A DNA stretch of 64,000 nucleotides, taken from positions 434,001 to 498,000 of the forward strand of contig JADJFV010000001.1 in assembly GCA_016708435.1 (NCBI GenBank), in the 5' to 3' direction. Shown one piece after another: positions 44,281-53,643 of the stretch (position 1 is its first letter; each line of letters starts with the position of its first letter). The notes under the pieces are model-generated. The model was not told the origin of the DNA. It was given only the letters and a program-made list of their open reading frames with translations, and searched no databases. Source of the DNA: Leptospiraceae bacterium. Its GTDB lineage: Bacteria; Spirochaetota; Leptospiria; Leptospirales; Leptospiraceae. The position numbers and the translations under genes were made by a program.

Positions 44281-45570
44281 TTAACTTTGTAACCTTTTTA
44301 CAATAGTTTTAAAGTCCGGAAACGAAGTATCAATCCAAGAATCATCGTCAATCTGAATCTCATTTTGAAGAAGTGTTTTCAAGATTAAGAAGCTCATAGC
44401 AATTCGATGATCCATAAAAGATTCAATGAGCGCAGGCTTAATCTCATTTACCTCAGCGAACGCATAACCGTCCTTAGCTTCCTCTACAACGATTCCTAGT
44501 TTTTGTAAATTAGAAACCATCGCATGGATTCGATCTGATTCTTTTGCTCGGAGGTCTTCTGCATTTTTAATTTCAAATCCATTCGCAGAAAAAAGTCCAG
44601 CGATCGTAAGTATAGGAATTTCATCTATGATGGAAGGAATTAAAGCCGAAGTGATGTCCGTCTTTTTCAATTGCGATGGATAGACTCTTAGATCACCTAT
44701 AATTTCGCCACATTCTGATCTTTCTTTTTCTACTTCTATCCGTCCACCCATATTGCGCAAAACGGTTATTATCCCAATGCGTGCTGGATTCAATCCTACA
44801 TTTTGAATTAGAATTGTTCCCGATTTAGCAAGCAATCCAAAGACAATAAAAAAAGCGGCAGACGAAATATCTCCCGGAACTTGAAACTTTGCACCGGAAA
44901 AAGAAAATGGAGGTTTGATTTTAAAATGAGTTTTAGAAAAATGTTCAATAGAGCCACCGAGAAAACGAAGCATATTCTCTGTATGGTCTCGCGATAATTC
45001 GTCCTCTTCATATTCCAATTCAACGTCAGACGCAATGGCAGCAAGCATCAAACAAGATTTAACCTGTGCGCTAGCGATTGGACTCTTGTAGCTAATTGAG
45101 CGTAACTTCTTGCCAGTAACTTTAAGTGGCGCTTTTCCATCGCCTGTCACAGATTGAATATCGGCACCCATTAAACTCAGCGGATCAATTATACGCTTCA
45201 TCGGACGTTTTCGCAGGGATGCATCACCGGTTAATTGAGTATTAACCCCATCAAGTCCCGCAAAGAGTCCTGCGGAAAGTCTAATTCCCGTTCCCCCATT
45301 TCCAAAATCCAGTTCTTCTTTAGGAGAGGCTAGTCCAAATTTGCCGGGACTTTTAACTTTATAATTCCCAACACCTGTCTTTGTAAACTCGACTCCAAGT
45401 TTAGAAAAAGACTTCATCGTATTGAGTGGATCTTCTGCTTCGAGAAAGCCAGTTATCTCCGACTCGCCCTTAGCGAGAGAGGAGAATAATACAGAACGGT
45501 GCGATACAGATTTATCGCCCGGAACTAGAATAGAAAAACTAGATGGAATTTGAAATGTTGAAGAAAGCAT
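44281..45570 (-). CDS. aroA: 3-phosphoshikimate 1-carboxyvinyltransferase (EPSP synthase)
   Basis: The protein has 429 residues, family length. The sixth step of the shikimate pathway. Motifs are [47 protein letters not shown], and [16 protein letters not shown] near the C-terminus. It follows the MBL gene with 57 bases between. The GNGGTG loop has Gly where plant-type enzymes have GNAGTA. Confidence 0.92.
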   Translation of the reverse strand: MLSSTFQIPSSFSILVPGDKSVSHRSVLFSSLAKGESEITGFLEAEDPLNTMKSFSKLGVEFTKTGVGNYKVKSPGKFGLASPKEELDFGNGGTGIRLSAGLFAGLDGVNTQLTGDASLRKRPMKRIIDPLSLMGADIQSVTGDGKAPLKVTGKKLRSISYKSPIASAQVKSCLMLAAIASDVELEYEEDELSRDHTENMLRFLGGSIEHFSKTHFKIKPPFSFSGAKFQVPGDISSAAFFIVFGLLAKSGTILIQNVGLNPARIGIITVLRNMGGRIEVEKERSECGEIIGDLRVYPSQLKKTDITSALIPSIIDEIPILTIAGLFSANGFEIKNAEDLRAKESDRIHAMVSNLQKLGIVVEEAKDGYAFAEVNEIKPALIESFMDHRIAMSFLILKTLLQNEIQIDDDSWIDTSFPDFKTIVKRLQS

Positions 45571-45627
45571 ATGCTTCCATAAAGTAAGAAGGCTTTGTTA
45601 TGAAAATAAAAAATTTATTTTCATGGA

Positions 45628-46650
45628 TTATTCACCAATCCATTCATACTTCTCATAAGGCGGATCTACTTCTAAAACTCGAACATGGTTTTGTGCGATG
45701 AGCTTTAAAATGATAGCTTGAATGATTGCCAGTGCAACAACATAATAGGGATTCCCCGCAATTTTTTCGCCCATCGCTTCAACGGCTAATTCATGTAAGT
45801 CATAAGAGCCAAGTTTTAAACGACGTATAACTCCACGTTCGTGATAACTTAATGTTTTAATTAGAATTTTTATAGCTCGCTTCGGATCTTCCGGTTCGGG
45901 ACCGTGTGCGGGTAATAGTCGTTTAATAGGAAGTTTCGCAAGTCTTTCTAGAGATTTGTGATAGAGACTTAAATTTCCATCGAACTCAGCGTAAATAGAA
46001 GAAATATTTTGTAAAACCAGATCACCCGTGAAGTAAATCCCTTCGCCCAAAATATAAGGACTTAGGTGCCAGATATTATGACCGGGTGTGTGCATAAAGC
46101 CGATTAGCCGGTCGCCAATGTCGATGACGTCTCCTTCTACTAATTCAACGTCCATCTTTAAAATTGGATTGGTCTTCTTGGATCCTTTGAGAGCAGCTAA
46201 CAGTTCTTTATACCCTTTCTCGGATTGCTGAATCTCACTTCTTCTTTTTTCAGGACTTGAAATCGCTTTGTAAACCAAGCGGTTCATTGTTCTCTGAAAA
46301 GATTCATTGTGTTCTCGAAAGTTACCAACAAACTTTGCCATTCCCTGCATCCCATAATGCTTTGCATTCGTATAAGCCCGCAATGTGAGACTAGCGCTGA
46401 TATGATCTAGATGATTATGCGTATAAAAAATATGTTGGATTTTAGAAAAGGGCAGATTTATTTTTTTCATTGCCCGCTGCAACAAGCCAAGATTCAGAAT
46501 AAATCCAGAATCGATTAAAGTAGGTTGCTCCCCATTCAGAATGTAAATATTATTGGGCGCATAAAATGGTTGCGGAAGAACGATTTTAAACAGGTTGTGA
46601 CCAATTTCTTCAACGGCAGGAATCTCAGAATCATACTTATGAATTTTCAT
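45628..46650 (-). CDS. Metallo-beta-lactamase-fold hydrolase
   Basis: The protein has 340 residues. Zinc motif YTHNHLDHISA, further ligands in FMHTPGHNIWHLSP and YFTGDLVLQ. The C-terminal helical part (about 255-330) matches LACTB2-like hydrolases. Substrate unknown. First in the pair with aroA. Confidence 0.85.
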   Translation of the reverse strand: MKIHKYDSEIPAVEEIGHNLFKIVLPQPFYAPNNIYILNGEQPTLIDSGFILNLGLLQRAMKKINLPFSKIQHIFYTHNHLDHISASLTLRAYTNAKHYGMQGMAKFVGNFREHNESFQRTMNRLVYKAISSPEKRRSEIQQSEKGYKELLAALKGSKKTNPILKMDVELVEGDVIDIGDRLIGFMHTPGHNIWHLSPYILGEGIYFTGDLVLQNISSIYAEFDGNLSLYHKSLERLAKLPIKRLLPAHGPEPEDPKRAIKILIKTLSYHERGVIRRLKLGSYDLHELAVEAMGEKIAGNPYYVVALAIIQAIILKLIAQNHVRVLEVDPPYEKYEWIGE

Positions 46651-46965
46651 CTAATTCAATGCTTTCTCGATTCCTAAATTGGGCAAGTTAATTCTTTGGT
46701 CGAACCGCGCTCGCCGCTCTGGGTAATAAATTGCCGCCAATTTCAAGGATTACATCGAATTTTCAGGCGAAGCAATTTATTATCCCAGCGTAGATCGCTA
46801 GAACTCGAAGTAGAAGGACTCTCTCAGAAAAGAGATTGGAGTTTGAGAATCAAGTAATTGGATTTCCCAAAAATCAAAAATTATGAGAAATCCTCTGTTT
46901 TTTACTTTACAACTTATGTCTCATTGCGATAATGCGACATAACATATAAAAAGGCATTAACGAAC
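46651..46965. other. Intergenic region with imperfect inverted repeat
   Basis: No ORF or RNA gene is seen in these 315 bases between divergent genes. CTGGGTAATAAATTGC at 46719-46734 pairs with GCAATTTATTATCCCAG at 46772-46788 with a one-base bulge. The rest is AT-rich and should contain both promoters. Confidence 0.55.
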
Positions 46966-48054
46966 GTGGGAAATATTGCAGAAAAACTCTTACCGAAAAA
47001 CCAGTCCATTGAATTCAATAAACCAACGCTTTCCAAGGAAGAACTAGTCACTGTCCTTGACTGCCTTGTAGATGACATGCTCTCTTCTGGCTTAATCAAA
47101 GACAGATTTGAGAAAGACTTCAAGTCAACTTTTAAATTGCGAAACGTAATCGCAGTCAATAGCCTAACTTCAGCTTACCACCTTGCACTCATTTCGCTTG
47201 GAATTACCGACAACGATCCAGTTTTACTTTCAACCTATGCACCCCATGCTGCGTTAGATGCAATCTTAATGCTTCGCGCCAAACCAATATTAGTCGATCT
47301 TGGCAAATCCTCCTTTCATATGGATGTCGAAGAGTTTAATCATAGAGTAGAAGAATTTTCTCCAAAAGCAATACTAATCGATCATGCGTTTGGTTGTCTC
47401 TTCGATTTAAAAAAATACGACATAAAAGAAATTCCAGTCATAGAAGATTACTCAGAAGCGATAGGCGCCGACTCAGAAGATATTTCCGTAAGCAAACAAG
47501 GGACTATCTCAATTTGTGGAATGCTACCAAACCATGTAATCACAACTGGTAACGGGGCAATCATGATTACCCCCAATGATACCCTCGCAGAAACTATTCG
47601 TTCTCTCAAAGTTGGCAATAATGAAAAAAGAGAAGCAGACAAACCTAAATATGATTATAACTTGCTAGATTTTCAAGCTGCAATTGGTATTGAACAAATT
47701 TCTAAACTAGGTGTAATCATTGAGCGCAAAAAAAAGATTGCTCAGATTTACCTGCAATCAGTATTAGCCGCTTCTCATGAAACTTTTTTCAAACATGCAA
47801 GCCAGGATCAATTTAATCGTTTTCCTTTAATTGTATCCAAACCTTACGAAGAAATAGAGCGTTATTTTAAATCATTACAAATCGGAACTGAACGAACAAT
47901 CTCCAATCCTCTCCACAGAATACTGAAAGCGAATAACGGTGATTTTGCGAATGCAGAGAGATTATACCAAAGAGGTCACTGTATTCCTATCTATCCCAAC
48001 CTAACAAAGGATAACGTGAATCGAATTGCTAATTCCATTAAGGGGATATACTAA
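46966..48054 (+). CDS. DegT/DnrJ/EryC1-family protein with His at the PLP lysine site
   Basis: The protein has 362 residues of fold-type I PLP architecture. Start is GTG at 46966. IPVIEDYSEAIGAD (D161) keeps the pyridine-nitrogen Asp. At the Schiff-base position, where the family has FPTKNLTTGEGG, this protein has LPNHVITTGNGA: His190 replaces Lys. GDP-colitose pathway dehydratase ColD also uses His here and still binds PLP, so a dehydratase-like or non-catalytic role is more likely than transamination. Substrate unknown; no sugar pathway genes nearby. Confidence 0.8.
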   Translation: MGNIAEKLLPKNQSIEFNKPTLSKEELVTVLDCLVDDMLSSGLIKDRFEKDFKSTFKLRNVIAVNSLTSAYHLALISLGITDNDPVLLSTYAPHAALDAILMLRAKPILVDLGKSSFHMDVEEFNHRVEEFSPKAILIDHAFGCLFDLKKYDIKEIPVIEDYSEAIGADSEDISVSKQGTISICGMLPNHVITTGNGAIMITPNDTLAETIRSLKVGNNEKREADKPKYDYNLLDFQAAIGIEQISKLGVIIERKKKIAQIYLQSVLAASHETFFKHASQDQFNRFPLIVSKPYEEIERYFKSLQIGTERTISNPLHRILKANNGDFANAERLYQRGHCIPIYPNLTKDNVNRIANSIKGIY

Positions 48055-48056
48055 GA

Positions 48057-48146
48057 GGCTGTGTAAAAAGAAGATTTTCTCACATTATGTTGCTTCTTTG
48101 GAAAGCAACATAATGTGACTCATTTCTTTTTGCTTTTACACAGTCC
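48057..48146. repeat. TGTGTAAAA dispersed repeat, complete copy
   Basis: The 90-base element has ends GGCTGTGTAAAAAG and its near complement CTTTTACACAGTCC. Inside, TCACATTATGTTGCTT pairs with AGCAACATAATGTGA. It fills the gap between the convergent stops of the DegT-like and ATP-grasp genes almost exactly, so it may also terminate both. Confidence 0.85.
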
Positions 48147-48147
48147 C

Positions 48148-49347
48148 TTAAAGAAGTAGTTTTCTGATTGAATCGTTAATCTTTGTAGGAAATTTACTTT
48201 TACTTGAAACATAGAATCCCAAAAAGGGATAATTATTACCATTTTGCATTGTAAGTGGGGTAACAATTATTATCCTACACTTATATTCCTTTTCAACCTT
48301 TGCTAAATTTGAAATTAATGCTTTGAATTTTAAATCCTTACTCTTTACAGGGAAAAATAAAAGGGCACAATCATCAGTATCCGTTCCTATCTTTTTATTT
48401 AAATCATACAATACTCTACCCATAGAATAACGGAAATTTATTTCACTCATATATTGGATTTCCAATTTATCTTCTCTCTTAAATGCAAACCCGTCCATCG
48501 AAATCGGACCACTATAAGATGAGCTATACCGTTGGTAACTATTTATTATAGAATTCATACCCTTAATAAACTCCTCTCCAAAATTTTTCTGAATGAGTGA
48601 TCCTCTATATGTACCAAATTTATCGACTAACATTTGAGTAATTGCGAGAAGCGTTGACTTTTTAGAAGATAATTCAAATAATCCGCTAAAATCTTTTGTT
48701 TTAAATTCTTCTACCCATTCTTCTACAATGATCCCGCCAGGGTTTTCCTTTGAAATTTCGTTTAGTTTTTTTGAAATCTCTTTTATCTCATCCTTGGATT
48801 TTACAATATAACTCCCTCTTCCTGAAAATCCAAACTCAGACTTAATAACTAAGGGCAGTGGCATTACAGAAAGTGCATACTCTAATTCGAATTTATTTGA
48901 GCAAACTATTGAATTAACTCTATTTACTTTTTGCGATTCCTTCCAACGAGTTTGATTTATTTTAGAATTTATAAAATGAGAATTTGATATAATATGTTTT
49001 TTCTTTTCCAAAATAAATTTGGTATGATTGATTAAACTCGTTTTTCCCCATTCTACTAATACTTTGTCTTTTATTTTTTTCTTATCTAAAGTAAGAGTAT
49101 CTCCAAAATACGAATCATCTGTAATAAAATTATCTCCGCAGCTAATTTTATTTTTTCCCCAGTATTCAATTAATTCTTCAGAGACTGGGGCTCCGAGAAT
49201 AGTGCAATCATTCTTGTTTGATAATATTAGAAATAAATACTCGAATGCCTGACTTCTCTCAAAGAGTGCTTTGTCAAAATTGACAACTTTTGGGTATTTA
49301 CTAATTTCCAATTCGAAGAGTGAGTTTAATCTGTATAAATTCCCCAT
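48148..49347 (-). CDS. ATP-grasp protein partnered with DUF455
   Basis: The protein has 399 residues. Residues about 150-320 form an ATP-grasp domain: LPLVIKSEFGFSGRGSYIVKS (ATP-binding strand and Gly-rich loop), GGIIVEEWVEEF, and the metal region EIQYMSEINFRYSMG. The N-terminal 130 residues are a pre-ATP-grasp region. A carboxylate-amine ligase is expected; substrate unknown. It overlaps the 3' end of the ferritin-like gene by 22 bases, so both are translated together. Confidence 0.75.
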   Translation of the reverse strand: MGNLYRLNSLFELEISKYPKVVNFDKALFERSQAFEYLFLILSNKNDCTILGAPVSEELIEYWGKNKISCGDNFITDDSYFGDTLTLDKKKIKDKVLVEWGKTSLINHTKFILEKKKHIISNSHFINSKINQTRWKESQKVNRVNSIVCSNKFELEYALSVMPLPLVIKSEFGFSGRGSYIVKSKDEIKEISKKLNEISKENPGGIIVEEWVEEFKTKDFSGLFELSSKKSTLLAITQMLVDKFGTYRGSLIQKNFGEEFIKGMNSIINSYQRYSSSYSGPISMDGFAFKREDKLEIQYMSEINFRYSMGRVLYDLNKKIGTDTDDCALLFFPVKSKDLKFKALISNLAKVEKEYKCRIIIVTPLTMQNGNNYPFLGFYVSSKSKFPTKINDSIRKLLL

Positions 49348-50174
49348 GTTTTTAATCCTTCTGGTATAATTTCTTTTTTGCGATTTGAAAATTCATCTTT
49401 GTATTCTGCTAATTTCATAATAAAATCTTCCGTAAATCCAACTTTTCTTCTATTGTCTGGAATATAGAAATAACCCTTGGCTCGTCTCGGTGTAAATGGC
49501 GAATCTAATAGAGAAAGGTAATATTCCCATTCCGAAATCGAATGATCTTCTCTTTTTTGAAGAACTTTTAAGCCACGCTTTACATGTTTTAATTCATCTA
49601 AGAAGATAATCTCCATTATCTCCGCACTTCTATGATCACCAAATTGAGAAAATGTCTTTTCATAAATAGTGGCATAATCAAGATTAGCCCCTTCAAAGGA
49701 GATTGACATGATCGCAGTAAATTTTTCAAAGCTTCCCATTAATGGCACGTATTTCCAGAATATCCCATTTAGGGGACGCTCTCCAAATTCTATTCCAAGT
49801 TCATTCATTCGATCCAAGTATAATTTTAAATGCTTCTGCTCTTCTCTTAGACTACTGAATAAATCAAGTCTCGATTTATCTGAAATATTTTGAAATTTCA
49901 GCAATGCCCAGGCAAAAATCTCGGTGGCCATTAGCTCATGATTTGCAAAATGATGCATCGCAATTCCTCGATTTACAGTTAAATGCAAATGTTCTAGTCT
50001 AGGAATTTTTGATTTCTTATCAGAAATCAAAATGCCTGTATCCCTCACTGGCAAATTCGGAATTTCGAAAGAAAAATCTCGAGTATCCACTAAATCATCA
50101 GGAGGCGATAAAAGCTTATCTTCTAATTTTGGGGAACAAAGAATGTGCCGGCAATAATCATTAATTGTTTGCAT
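49326..50174 (-). CDS. Ferritin-like DUF455 protein
   Basis: The protein has 282 residues. The di-metal helices show HHFANHELMATEIFAWAL, LREEQKHLKLYLDRM, FEGANLDYATIY and FLDELKHVKRGLKVL, giving Glu and ExxH ligands as in the ferritin-like superfamily; the arrangement matches DUF455. It might be an oxidase or hydroxylase. It is coupled to an ATP-grasp gene, which suggests a small biosynthetic pathway. Function unknown. Confidence 0.75.
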   Translation of the reverse strand: MQTINDYCRHILCSPKLEDKLLSPPDDLVDTRDFSFEIPNLPVRDTGILISDKKSKIPRLEHLHLTVNRGIAMHHFANHELMATEIFAWALLKFQNISDKSRLDLFSSLREEQKHLKLYLDRMNELGIEFGERPLNGIFWKYVPLMGSFEKFTAIMSISFEGANLDYATIYEKTFSQFGDHRSAEIMEIIFLDELKHVKRGLKVLQKREDHSISEWEYYLSLLDSPFTPRRAKGYFYIPDNRRKVGFTEDFIMKLAEYKDEFSNRKKEIIPEGLKTWGIYTD

Positions 50175-50449
50175 GGTAAAATTAAGAGTAACCGTTCTTT
50201 ATAAAATTCTTAGCTACTACAAATACAATCTATAATTGGCTGTAAATATTTTTTATTTTCATAGTTTAATTTTTATGGAATAGACTTTCAGAAGAAAATA
50301 AAATCACATTTAAAAATGCAATGAATTTCATTCACCTTTTGAGCGGATAACATAAATATAACCAAGACTTCTTAGGTTCAATAGAATTATAGATTTTTGA
50401 TTGAATTAATCTAGAGGTCTAAAAACATTAATGAAAGAGAAGACAAAGT

Positions 50450-51214
50450 ATGAAAAAACTATTTATTTTATTCACTTTATTTACATTTACGAATTGCATT
50501 CAAAATATTATGGAATGCCCATCTGACCTTCTGAAATCAGAATGCAAGTCTACTGAGACTCGCAAAAAATATAGCCAGAATATGGTATTACTCGGACTGG
50601 GCATTGCATCCAAGAGCGGTGTAAGTTTTTCAGCAGGCTCAACTTCCAACTCTCCCACTAGCTCCACAAACTCTGCCGCCGAAGCTACTTCCGTTTCTGG
50701 AATCACAAATGAGCATAACAAGTTGCGAGCACAGGAAAATGCCAGTTTGCCTAACTTAACCTGGGATGCGACTGTTGCTGATTATGCGCTCAGAAAAGTT
50801 ACCTTTCTCGCAAATAGCAATAATTGCACAATGAGTCATACAGCCGGACCAACGAATCCTGGCTATGGGGAAAATCTTGCTTGGTCAAGTGCTTCCGGCT
50901 ACACCGCAGTAGCCGCAACGAACGCATGGTATGACGAGAAACCAAATTATACCTACGCTACAAATTCCTGCGCTTCCGGAAAAGTTTGCGGTCACTATAC
51001 GCAAGTTGTATGGAAAAATTCCACAAAAATAGGATGCGCAGGTGTTGTTTGTTCTAACGGTGGTGGAATTATTTACGGATGCAATTATGATCCACCGGGA
51101 AATTATTCAGGACAAAGCCTTTACTCGGGGGGGTTACCCCGCGGGGGGGCCCCCCCCCCGGGCGGGCGCGGCCCCCCCGGCCCGCGGGGGCGCGGGGGGG
51201 CGTTATTGGGATAA
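50450..51214 (+). CDS. CAP/SCP-domain lipoprotein with anomalous C-terminus
   Basis: The protein has 254 residues as read. Signal MKKLFILFTLFTFTNC ends in a lipobox Cys. The CAP domain (about 85-220) has LRAQENASLPNLTWDATVADYA, GENLAWSS, CGHYTQVVWKNSTKIGCA and CNYDPPGNYSGQ. A normal CAP protein ends shortly after this. Here it runs into a Gly/Pro tail encoded by nearly pure G/C DNA, which is probably an artefact; the real end is uncertain. Confidence 0.8.
   Translation: MKKLFILFTLFTFTNCIQNIMECPSDLLKSECKSTETRKKYSQNMVLLGLGIASKSGVSFSAGSTSNSPTSSTNSAAEATSVSGITNEHNKLRAQENASLPNLTWDATVADYALRKVTFLANSNNCTMSHTAGPTNPGYGENLAWSSASGYTAVAATNAWYDEKPNYTYATNSCASGKVCGHYTQVVWKNSTKIGCAGVVCSNGGGIIYGCNYDPPGNYSGQSLYSGGLPRGGAPPPGGRGPPGPRGRGGALLG
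51127..51202. other. Anomalous G/C-only tract
   Basis: 76 bases made of G and C except for TTA at 51134-51136, in an AT-rich genome. It is rich in mixed G and C homopolymers and lies at the end of the CAP gene. It looks like a base-calling or assembly artefact. Confidence 0.85.
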
Positions 51215-51256
51215 AAAAACAGGGTTTTATTCTCTTGCATAAGGTGAGTTAGTAAT

Positions 51257-52129
51257 TTATTTAATACTAGAAAAAAATTGAAAGATTGGATCTACTTCTG
51301 AATCCCAATACTTATAATCATGCTCTGCATCTTTGGGATCATTAAAAATCATCTTTAAATTTGGATGAAGCTCTTTCAATTTTAAATAGAAATTTTTAGT
51401 TTGAATAAATGGAGAAATTTTATCAGCTTGTCCATGTCCGAGGTAAATCGGTATTTTCCATTCCTTTGCATTTCGGTGAACATTGTCTACCGTTTCCCAA
51501 CGCTCTCTGTTTTCTTCATAAGAACCGTAAGAGCCCGTCATCAAGCGATCTTTCGGCATAGTAGCTTGATCAAAGTCTCCCGATATGGAGGCTGCAGCGG
51601 AAAAAATATCGGGTTTCGTATAACCAAGAATAGCCGCACCCCGTCCACCGGTTGACAATCCCATTACAAAATTCTTTCCACCTTTTATTAAAATTCCATT
51701 TTGCTGAAAAGAAGGAATTAGAATTTCCCTCACCCATTTCCCGCCGGGAGTAGTTGACCATTTTAATTTTGTTTCTGGAAAATAATCTGATTCGTAATTC
51801 GTCTTTCCCATTTCTGGAAAAATAAGTCGGAATCCTTTTTCTTTTCCACTTTTTAAGATTCTAGTTTTCTTTTGCCAATCATCTCTTGGAAAACTCCATC
51901 CATTCAATACAAGAACATCAGCAACAACTTTTTTATCTTCCGGTGTATACACATCTACTGGAATCTTGTTAGTGCAGGGCGGCAAAGTAAGTGTAACCAC
52001 AGATGCATCTTTAGGTAAGCATAATGTTTGAACTCCGGGCTTTAATTCGATTTTATCAGGGAATATCTCAAAGGCTAACAGTAATATTCCCACAAATAGT
52101 AGTTGAATGATCTTTAAAAAAATATTCAT
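51257..52129 (-). CDS. Exported esterase, alpha/beta hydrolase
   Basis: The protein has 290 residues. A hydrophobic N-terminus (IIQLLFVGILLLAFEIF) is a signal or anchor. The nucleophile elbow GLSTGGRGA, acid in HGQADKISPF and His in DAEHDYKYW form the triad of PHB depolymerase/esterase D-type hydrolases. Substrate unknown. It follows the channel-like gene in the same direction, 15 bases apart. Confidence 0.8.
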   Translation of the reverse strand: MNIFLKIIQLLFVGILLLAFEIFPDKIELKPGVQTLCLPKDASVVTLTLPPCTNKIPVDVYTPEDKKVVADVLVLNGWSFPRDDWQKKTRILKSGKEKGFRLIFPEMGKTNYESDYFPETKLKWSTTPGGKWVREILIPSFQQNGILIKGGKNFVMGLSTGGRGAAILGYTKPDIFSAAASISGDFDQATMPKDRLMTGSYGSYEENRERWETVDNVHRNAKEWKIPIYLGHGQADKISPFIQTKNFYLKLKELHPNLKMIFNDPKDAEHDYKYWDSEVDPIFQFFSSIK

Positions 52130-52144
52130 TTTATTCTCTTTTAA

Positions 52145-53509
52145 TTATATTTTGGCTTTGACCCATTTCTTAACAGATACTGCTTTTTTCATATTCTCGA
52201 TAATTTCAACAGTCATGTCTTCACTGAGCTTATTGAATTCGCTGTCCTGTGAGCCTAAGATCACATCATCTAAGACATTATCTATCAATAGATTGATATT
52301 TTCTTCTCCGTTTTCGCCTGTTAATTTAGAAATAATGACTTCATTTACAGAATCAAATACAGCTAAGCCAATGTCTTTTGTAATGGTTTCTTTAATCACT
52401 GCAGGAACTAGGTGTAGCGTTGAAGCGGTATTAGACGATCTGACTAACGCTTCCGCCAGAAGTTTACGAATCATGTCATTCGCCTTTGGGTTCGCAATTC
52501 CTTTTTTAACATTATCAATAATAAGCTTCTTTAATTGCTCGCGTCTTGCTTCTACTGCGGAAGTAATTAAATTGATAGATGCTCCTGATTTAATTTCTTC
52601 TTGCATCTCTGTAAGAATTCGAACTGTAACCATATCAGTTAATTCTTCTTTAATGATATTGGTGTAGTAAGTAAAGGTTCGGGTAAATATATCATTGCCC
52701 ACATTTGTAAGACTGCTATTCTTCAATAAAATATACATAGAGACAACACGGAATAATCGGAAGAAACGAAACTCGGCTAACGGGACTAAACCCAATACAT
52801 CATACCAATGATACATAGGATATAAAAACCAAGCAACATAAACTCGATTTTTAATAGCTAAAAACCATTGAACCAAAAATTCTATTAAGAATAATAAAAA
52901 GAAAGGTAAATCCAGTTTTAAAAAATCATCTTTTAATTTTCCATTCAATCCATATTGCCTATAGTAATTTGCATTTACTAAAGGAAAAATTTCTTCTTGA
53001 AAATACTTGATATGATCTAGTGCATTGTTTGGATTGTAAGTCCAATACCACTTCAAAGCCTCTTTAGAAGAAGATTTTTCGTGGCTAATGCCTGTTTCCT
53101 CTTCATACTTTTTCTTTGTTTTATCCTTCAACTGCTGGAGATTTGCCATTAGCCCCGCTTTCTCAAATGGATTTTCATCCACAATTTTAATAGACTGGTC
53201 GACTAATTTTTGAGAAATTACTTGAACTGCTTCCAATTTTTCCGGCGAATCTGGAGTAGCCACAATGCGAGAGTATTCATCTACTAGCTTTAAATAGTCT
53301 TCTGTGGTTCGGTGAGGCTCAATTCCAAGAAATGGATCATAAAATCTTGTCACAGCAGGTAAATGCGATAAGTAATAAGGTCTGAGAGAGAGGTATGTTA
53401 AATCAAAAACAATCAAGTTTAGATTTAAAATCACAGCCTGAATCATAAATAAATCCCAGAGTATTCTGAATGTAAAAAAGCGAGCAACCATTTCTTTAAT
53501 CTTTATCAT
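52145..53509 (-). CDS. Multi-pass membrane protein, ion-channel-like
   Basis: The protein has 454 residues. One N-terminal helix (ILWDLFMIQAVILNLNLIVF), a soluble helical part (60-185), then membrane helices (LPFFLLFLIEFLVQWFLA) and a segment WYDVLGLVPLAEFRFFRLFRVVSMYILL that resembles S3-S4 of voltage-sensor channels, then a long helical C-terminus. No pore signature is seen. Function unknown. Confidence 0.6.
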   Translation of the reverse strand: MIKIKEMVARFFTFRILWDLFMIQAVILNLNLIVFDLTYLSLRPYYLSHLPAVTRFYDPFLGIEPHRTTEDYLKLVDEYSRIVATPDSPEKLEAVQVISQKLVDQSIKIVDENPFEKAGLMANLQQLKDKTKKKYEEETGISHEKSSSKEALKWYWTYNPNNALDHIKYFQEEIFPLVNANYYRQYGLNGKLKDDFLKLDLPFFLLFLIEFLVQWFLAIKNRVYVAWFLYPMYHWYDVLGLVPLAEFRFFRLFRVVSMYILLKNSSLTNVGNDIFTRTFTYYTNIIKEELTDMVTVRILTEMQEEIKSGASINLITSAVEARREQLKKLIIDNVKKGIANPKANDMIRKLLAEALVRSSNTASTLHLVPAVIKETITKDIGLAVFDSVNEVIISKLTGENGEENINLLIDNVLDDVILGSQDSEFNKLSEDMTVEIIENMKKAVSVKKWVKAKI

Positions 53510-53643
53510 ATTTCAGCAAAATAATGAGATAACTGCATTTGGCAAGGATTTCTATTTTTAAATTGTAGAAATTATCTCGGAACTTTTCAGACTGGAATTT
53601 GGTCTCACCTAACAGCATTTTAAAGAAATAATCGAGGTTATCC

